The notes beneath the pieces were generated by a model. The model was not told the origin of the DNA and ran no database searches. It saw only the letters and a list, made by a program, of their open reading frames with translations. Positions 58,126-64,000 of a stretch of 64,000 nt of DNA are shown piece after piece. Both the position numbers and the translations under genes were made by a program. This DNA is from Tipula vernalis (taxonomy: Eukaryota > Arthropoda > Insecta > Diptera > Tipulidae): the NCBI GenBank assembly GCA_958295665.1, contig OY282558.1, forward strand, positions 35,733,045-35,797,044, written 5' to 3'. Numbering within the stretch: the first letter of the stretch is position 1; every line of letters begins with the position of its first letter.

Positions 58126-58808
58126 AGCCTGATTTCCATTATGAAATATTTACTGACAGTATAAACAAAATGGGATAAAAATATATATTCGCGTGCTGTG
58201 TGAGAGAAAAAAAATACTTTTTCAGTTTTACAGTACTGAAAAAATTATTATAGTATACTGACATTTTTATAGTATACTGACAAAATTTACTGAAAAATAT
58301 ATGAAGCGAAGTATATTTTGTCAGTACTGGAAAAATATTTCGATTTTTCAATGCAATTTTTCAAAAAAAAATTAAAAACAAAGAATGATCTGTGTCAATT
58401 CAATGAAATTTTCGATGTTTACGTTTTTATTCAGTAAAAAGTACTGTCAGTAAAGCCTGATTTTCATTACGAAATATTTACTGAGAGTACTTTTTACTGA
58501 ATAAAAACATAAAAATGGAAAATGTCATTAAAGTGACAGAGAAATGGTCTTTGTTTTTATTTTTTTTGAAAAATTGCATTGAAAAATTGAAATATTTTTC
58601 CAGTACTGAAAAAATATACTTTGCTTCATTTATTTTTCAGTAAATTTTGTCAGTATACTATAAAAATGTCAGTATACTATAATAATTTTTTCAGTACATA
58701 CTGTAAAACTGAAAAAGTGTTTTTTTTTCTCTCACACAGCACGCGAATATATATTTTTATCCCATTTTTTTATACTGTCAGTAAATATTTCATAATGGAA
58801 ATCAGGCT
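58126..58808. mobile_element. 683-bp palindromic MITE with TTA duplication
   Basis: The two halves are reverse complements over about 330 bp each, with ends AGCCTGATTTCCATTATGAA and its inverse, flanked by TTA (58123-58125 and 58809-58811). A third copy of the terminal motif (AGCCTGATTTTCATTACG) lies at the centre (58,456-58,475), so the structure looks like two elements joined tail to tail. Non-coding. The 3-bp TTA target fits Harbinger. Internal words TCAGTATACTATAA repeat within each arm. Confidence 0.85.
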
Positions 58809-59399
58809 TTACTTGAAGAAACATTTGGAATACTACTAGAATGAATTTTTTAAATTGATAATTAAAGAAAAAACTTAGTTATAGTATGTTGATCGAACTG
58901 AAATTTTGCCAAAAAGTATTGTTAGGTGACAAAAGTCGATGTGCAAAATTTCAGCGCGAGAGCATCACGGGAAGTGGGTCAATTTTTAACTTGAAGATCG
59001 TAAGGACACTCAAGCAAGCAATCAAGCAGGTGAAGTTAATATAAAGGATATAAAAATAAGGCATGATTTGAAGACAAATAAAAAATAAAAAGTTTCGAAA
59101 CGAAGTGAAAAACAAAAAATTGTATGTCAAAAACGTTCTAGAAAACTGTTTAGAAATTACAAATAAAATCGTTTTAGAACAAAAAACTATTAATTTAAAC
59201 AATAACTTATTTAATTAAAAACATTTTTTAAAAATATTAGGCCCTTTCATTTTATAGCGGTAGCCTGTCACCTAACAAATTCAAGTGACATCTGTCGTAT
59301 AAAGTGACTTTAGGCAGAAACAAACGACTAAGAGAATAGGAAAATTGATGTGACGTGACTACAGTCATGAAAAAATGACGTGATACTACTATGGGAATT

Positions 59400-59790
59400 G
59401 GGGTGATTATGTCAAAATGGACTCCAGCACTTTACCAGGACCGCGCAACCTATTTATTTTTTTTGATTTCATAACTGTCCATTATGCCAGTAACATTTTA
59501 GAGCTGTTGAAAAGCACTGCATCAATTTTGTGGAAAGAGCCAAAATCGCCAAATTTACCAGATCTTGGACCAATTGAAAGATATTGGACAATTGCGAAAC
59601 ATAAATTGAAAAATGATGGTAAAGTAGCAGAAAATTTAAAAGAGTACAAAAAAAAATTGGCTCAAAGCAATCAGCAAAAATTAATAAAACTACTATGCAG
59701 AACCTAATGAAAAACGTTCAAGGAAAAATTCGCAGTGTTTTTAGAAAATATTTGCTCAAATGTTTTAACAGCTCAACATCAATTTATAAC
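59400..59790 (+). pseudogene. Tc1/mariner-superfamily transposase C-terminal fragment
   Basis: The frame from 59417 reads FFDFITVHYASNILELL, then PNLPDLGPIERYWTIAKHK, and after a shift near 59,690 continues with MQNLMKNVQGKIRSVFRK. The second catalytic Asp (FFD, with VHYAS for the usual HxA) and the third motif (PDLGPIERYW, with Glu) are present. The upstream catalytic region and DNA-binding domain are absent, and no inverted ends were found. In family members this is the C-terminal half of a cut-and-paste transposase. It is a dead fragment of a family distinct from both Tc1-like copies above. Confidence 0.65.
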
Positions 59791-60472
59791 TTAAAATTGT
59801 TTTTTTTTTGTGGCTACTTTCTTTTCGATATAGTCCTTAATTAAAAATTCTCGTTCACCACGTTAATCAGAAATGTAAAACAGTTGGGGCCAACCAGTTG
59901 CGGTTAAAATTATTCTTGAAAGTGCCTAGTGTTCTAGTTTATCGTTGGGCCAACCAGAGGGGCTATTTGGAAATTCGATTCGAACGTAATAGAGTCTTCG
60001 ATGATTTAAATAAGAAACGAATAAATCTGATTCAATTCAAATACGAATCTAATACATCGAAGCCCCCCAGCATTGAGGTTTCACAAAAAAATTTATTTTT
60101 GACCAATTAAAATGTGGTCCTACTCGTTTTTTATTAAGACCTCACTTCGCTGTTAATAGAGGAAAAACAAAACCGTTGTTCTTGTTTATATTCAATCAAA
60201 AAAAAAAAAACGAACATTTAAAATCAGTTAGTCTCACAAGTTCTAAGGACACGCGCGACTAAGAAGTCTCAATGCTGAGAAAAGCAGAGATTTGGGGCAT
60301 GAAAGAAAATAGTCGTTTTTGGTGACATGGGAAATAGAGAAAAAGCCTACTTATCACGCATATTTTGAGAAAGGAAATTTTGTTTCATGAAACGAAAGGT
60401 TACTTAGGGTCTCCTTATCCTTGACAGCTCGGATTTTCCTTAATCAAGTGACCAAACTATAAGGAATTAATA
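59791..60472. other. Unassigned DNA
   Basis: About 680 bp. The frame at 59.9-60.1 kb is of unknown nature. GGGCCAACCAG occurs twice (59,886 with a one-base change and 59,946). No gene is recognised. Confidence 0.5.
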
Positions 60473-60623
60473 CCCATATTATGGTTCTCACCTCACCGAC
60501 AAGTCGCCGTGACTCGAAAAGTCGTGTGAGTTCAATTTTGGTATTATGGTTCTCACATTTATTTCGGCGAGAATTGTGCGCAGCTGATCTTATTGGTTTT
60601 GTTAATTATCACAGTTTCCATTC

Positions 60624-60624
<1 letters not shown>

Positions 60625-60657
<33 letters not shown>

Positions 60658-61680
60658 TACATACATATTTTAATTGGGTGCAGAGCGGACTTATTAACGG
60701 TCCTAGCTCCTTGTAACTGTCAGAGCTTCTGCACCCAATGCGCGATCCTTCAAGTAAAGATTAATAGCTACCTTAAATTTATTCATTTTGTATTCCTCCG
60801 GAAATTTGAAGTGTATTAGCGAATTCCACTTTTTTGATGTTCGATATACAAATTCGCGCTTAATTTCTTCAGTTCGAGGTTTCGGGAGCTTCACCGTAAA
60901 CCTATGTGCATTGGTTGTTCCTCTTGTTACTCTTGTTGTTGTAACGAATGGTGGTATTTTCTCCGATAGTTCTGCAGAACATTTACCATGTAAGCATCTG
61001 TAGAAGACGCAGAGTTCTGCAACATCTCTGCGATGCTGTAAGCTGTCTAGTTCTTGGGTAAGTCTGGGATTCCGTATTATTCGGATAGCGCGGCGTTGAA
61101 CCCTGTCCAATAACTGGAGGGTGGTACCAGACGCACCTCCCCAAACTTGACAGCAATACTCTATATATGGTCGGATGAAGGTTTTATATATCTGGAGAAC
61201 TTGATGCGATTTAAAAAACCTTCTGCATCTATTTAGGAACCCGAGTTTTTTTGAAGCTGATTTAGCCAATGCAACAATGTGTTCATTCCATTTGAGTTTG
61301 TTACTTATTTGAACACCAAGCAGTCGAATTGAGTCGCAACCCACAAGGATATGGTTTTTTACCACAAATGGGTAGTCGTTGCGACTTTTTTTACGTGAAA
61401 ATGTGCATATTTGTGTCTTTTTCTCGTTAAATTGCACTAAGTTGTTGTTACCCCACTCAAATATTGTACTTAAATCGGAATTAAGAGAAGTTACGACTTC
61501 TGACCGTTTATTATTTAAATCTGTAATGCTAGGCTCCGCCTCGATTGAAATAGAAGAATGCAATGTGGCATCATCTGCAAAGCTATGGATAGGGTTTACA
61601 GTGCTATCCAGCAAATCGTTGATGTATAGCAAAAACAGTTTGTTTGCCACCACAGTAGTTTTATATTTTTTGACGTATAG
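60625..61680 (-). mobile_element. 5'-truncated LINE with poly(A) tail, minus strand
   Basis: A run of 30 T at 60625-60654 is the poly(A) tail in element orientation. ORF2 coding sequence follows on the minus strand and stops abruptly near 61,680 in the RT. This is a typical truncated target-primed insertion, lying inside a TIR element. The target duplication could not be resolved. Confidence 0.82.
60703..61653 (-). CDS. LINE ORF2 C-terminal half (RT fingers/palm end and C-terminal domain), open frame
   Basis: The 316-codon frame is uninterrupted to its stop near 60,703. It starts inside RT with LLYINDLLDSTVNPIHSF, followed by FADD (61570-61581) and ATLHSSIS. The rest of the RT (FNEKKTQICTFSRKKS, LLGVQISNKLKWNEHI) and the thumb and C-terminal region follow (YKTFIRPYIEYCCQVWGGA, LLDRVQRRAIRII, SKKWNSLIHFKFPEEY). 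Upstream RT motifs and the endonuclease are absent, so the ATG at 61653 is fortuitous. The intact frame, unlike those of all other LINEs here, suggests a young insertion. There is no RNase H; it is Jockey/CR1-like, clade unresolved, and differs from both other LINEs. Confidence 0.8.
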   Translation of the reverse strand: MVANKLFLLYINDLLDSTVNPIHSFADDATLHSSISIEAEPSITDLNNKRSEVVTSLNSDLSTIFEWGNNNLVQFNEKKTQICTFSRKKSRNDYPFVVKNHILVGCDSIRLLGVQISNKLKWNEHIVALAKSASKKLGFLNRCRRFFKSHQVLQIYKTFIRPYIEYCCQVWGGASGTTLQLLDRVQRRAIRIIRNPRLTQELDSLQHRRDVAELCVFYRCLHGKCSAELSEKIPPFVTTTRVTRGTTNAHRFTVKLPKPRTEEIKREFVYRTSKKWNSLIHFKFPEEYKMNKFKVAINLYLKDRALGAEALTVTRS

Positions 61681-62118
61681 TTAGCAGTCTTTTGTACACA
61701 TTTACATTTATTGTGATTAATTTTGTAATTTTATGAGATTTAATTAGATATTTTATCGGTTAAAAGTGTTAATAAATAGTGCAAATAGCAAAATACAATG
61801 TGGATTTGTTTTTCTGTAGCGAATGAAACTGGAGGAAACAAAAATGTTCGACAACTTACATACGCATTTTGTTGTTAACATGTACAATAAAAATATTTTA
61901 AAATGTTTAAAAAAAAAAAAAAATTGATTTTTATTCAATATTTAATAAGGAAATATTAATTAAAATATGTATTTTGCCTGTAAAAAAAACTGTCACCGAG
62001 AAATATTAGGTGAGCAATTTTGACATTACTTTCACTCACGGCGAGAATTATAATACCAAAATTTGATTTGGGTGACTTGAAGTCGCCAAGTGACTCTTAG
62101 GTGAGAACCATAATAGGG

Positions 62119-64000
62119 GCATAAGTCAAACTTGACTATATCACTTTGGAATATTCAAAACGGCAAACAAGATAAAAATACATATAAAATTCGAATACCA
62201 AGTACACGTATTTGTTAGCTATTTTATCAAAATGTGGCTAAAAAAAACAAAATTCTATCTAGCACACCAAACTAACATATTTGTGGGTTCTCGAGATAAT
62301 ATTATATTATATTCGTAGCAGGATTTAAGGTTTTCCGGATTTTTATTTATAAACATTTTGATAAACTTTAAAACCATAGGCATGGTATGCCCTGAATTTC
62401 TTAGAAGAACACATGACCATAATTATTGTAAATGTGCAAACCGCACGTACATTTATCACTATTGATTTAGATGTTTATAAATTCTGTTTGCTATCATTGT
62501 CACAATACGTGATAGTTTGACACTACCGTACTTTCTTTTCTACGACGAAACGTGTTATTAAACACCAATTATTTGTTCGTGTTACGTTTAGACCAAGTGA
62601 TTTAAATTAGTAATAAAAAAAATTGAGTCATTATTATATTTAAAAATATTATAATTTCCTACATTACACAAAATCCGGAAGTTGATATTCAATCATATAC
62701 GTACATATGTATGTACGTGTAGAGTGAAATAGTGCATTGTGATTCTCTACAAATTCCCCAAAATTATTTTTTTTCCCCCCGTCATCATTCGTAATACCTA
62801 CGTCATTTTATTGGATGACAAATCACAAATACAAAGATTTAGATTCAGGCAATCGATTATAAGGCGTAAGTTTTAAAGGTTTGTGGTTTTAATTATTATG
62901 TGAAGGTTATGAGAAGCAAAAGATTAAAGCGTATTGTTTTGGTTGGTGATCACTGATCATTGACAAAACCAGCCAACCTAAAATAAATTAAAACACCAGT
63001 ATGTTTTTTTTTTTTAAATATTTTCTACTTTTTTTGTTTTATTATTAATTTTTGTCATAATTTTTTTCTTTTTAACTTAATTTGTTTTCTTTTGTTTTTT
63101 AAATTTATATTTTTCTGTACAAATTACAATGTATTTTTAATCTTTTAATATTTTTATATTTATATAATGTATATATATATTTATTTATTTATTTATATTT
63201 TATTAATTTTTAAATTTTTACTTTATATTTATAAACAAGAGATTATTATTATACTGAATAATCATTAATTAATTTTAATTTAAATGTAATAAAAATAAAA
63301 ATAAAAAAAAAAAAAAAATTAAGAAAAAATGTATAATTTTGAACTAAACTAAAAATAAAAAAATTATAAAATATTTACAATTTTCATATGCATATTTATT
63401 ATTATTTAAGTGAAATTAATTAAACAATATACTTAAAATTTTATTTATTTTAAAAAAATATCTTATATTTATATATATGTATTTTGTACGGAAATTCTAA
63501 TATATTTATATAATTTTTTCATTTTAATAGGAATTACTAATTTTAAAATATTTATGCTTATTAAATTTTTTTTTTTTTACTTAATTTTGAAAGACAATTT
63601 AAAAAAAAAAAATAAATAAGAGTAAAACAGGAAAAATATGTCGACTAGTTAGTAAGTAAGTAAGTATATGTATGTATGAAAATATAAAAATAATAAAATG
63701 TAAAACAAAATCAATTATTTGAAATTTCTATAAAAAATTTAGATAAAACAAATTTTTATGAAATTTCAAATTCAATGTGTATATTATATTATGTGTGTAT
63801 GTATGAACGCCATTTTGTTCAGGTGACACCATTTCGTTAATAAAACTATAATCAATAAAAAAAAAAAAGTTTTACGCCATTTAATTAATAGTTGTGTTTG
63901 TGTTTATAGAGGTAGAAGATAAAACAAGTAAGGGCGCATATCTTTTATTTAAATCATTATTTTATTTTTTTTTTTATTCTTATTTAAAACAAATTTTCTT
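62119..64000. other. Low-complexity AT-rich DNA
   Basis: About 1.9 kb. From 63,000 onward it is mostly runs of A and T with short TATA and GTATGTAT tracts. No gene, TIR or tandem array could be supported. Confidence 0.65.

Larger units (their letters stand above)
60473..62118. mobile_element. TIR element of unknown class, interrupted by a LINE
   Basis: The left end CCCATATTATGGTTCTCACC and the right end, inverted, CCCTATTATGGTTCTCACCT match. The similarity continues about 70 bp inward to CAATTTTGGTATTAT. TATTATGGTTCTCAC occurs twice in the left arm (60,478 and 60,541). Between the arms lie the minus-strand LINE and about 350 bp of AT-rich DNA. No clear target duplication was found. Confidence 0.55.

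Noticed and set aside
1..64000. tRNA or rRNA genes, and bacterial (endosymbiont) transfer
   Set aside because: No cloverleaf with A/B boxes, no rRNA signature and no bacterial-type gene cluster was seen by eye; a tRNAscan or Infernal run would be decisive.

Overview
The window is eukaryotic, AT-rich and dominated by transposable elements. It holds no intact host gene, tRNA, rRNA, CRISPR array or bacterial operon that I can support. The mix of elements points to a fly (Diptera, probably Brachycera): a LOA-type LINE with an RNase H domain, Ty3/Gypsy, piggyBac, Tc1/mariner, Foldback-like and Harbinger-type MITE copies, and DINE-1/Helentron-like elements with a GTCY-type microsatellite. The species assignment is inference. 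Nearly every element is dead through stops, frameshifts or truncation, as expected for intergenic or pericentromeric DNA.

Layout. 1-6.5 kb: unassigned AT-rich DNA with three small inverted-repeat elements, one packed with TCAAGGTCA motifs. 6.5-10.8 kb: a 5'-truncated LOA-like LINE with a 12-bp target duplication and a (CCTAA)4 tail. 11.1-16.9 kb: a Ty3/Gypsy element with both LTRs and a 4-bp duplication, its integrase split by a 1.86-kb non-coding TIR element at a TA site. 17.3-19.5 kb: a DINE-like composite (core, 159-bp tandem array, core). 21.75-25.9 kb: a Foldback-like element with a 9-bp duplication, carrying a nested piggyBac at TTAA. 25.9-28 kb: a Tc1-like remnant, then a broken fragment of a Cullin-2 gene that keeps an intron. 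28-34.5 kb: mostly unassigned.

34.5-37.5 kb: a CR1/Jockey-type LINE remnant. 37.9-39.7 kb: two MITEs. 40.3-42.3 kb: a piggyBac remnant interrupted by a Tc1-like element. 42.4-46.0 kb: a second CR1/Jockey-type LINE with ORF1 and ORF2. 46.05-49.86 kb: two related Harbinger-type MITEs sharing a TTA site, the first split by a second DINE-like composite. 50-55 kb: unassigned. 55.0-57.3 kb: a decayed DINE-like core, then an old Tc1-like remnant on the minus strand split by a younger Tc3-like element. 58.1-62.1 kb: a 683-bp palindromic MITE, a mariner-type fragment, and a TIR element interrupted by a minus-strand LINE with a poly(A) tail. 62.1-64 kb: low-complexity AT-rich DNA.

There is no pathway here. 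The biology is the nesting order and the satellite-like arrays carried by the DINE-like composites. The strongest leads are the two core-array-core modules, the chained MITEs on shared TTA sites, the Foldback/piggyBac nest, the telomere-like LINE tail and the Cul-2 fragment. All calls rest on reading the sequence and on recalled family features; no database search was run.
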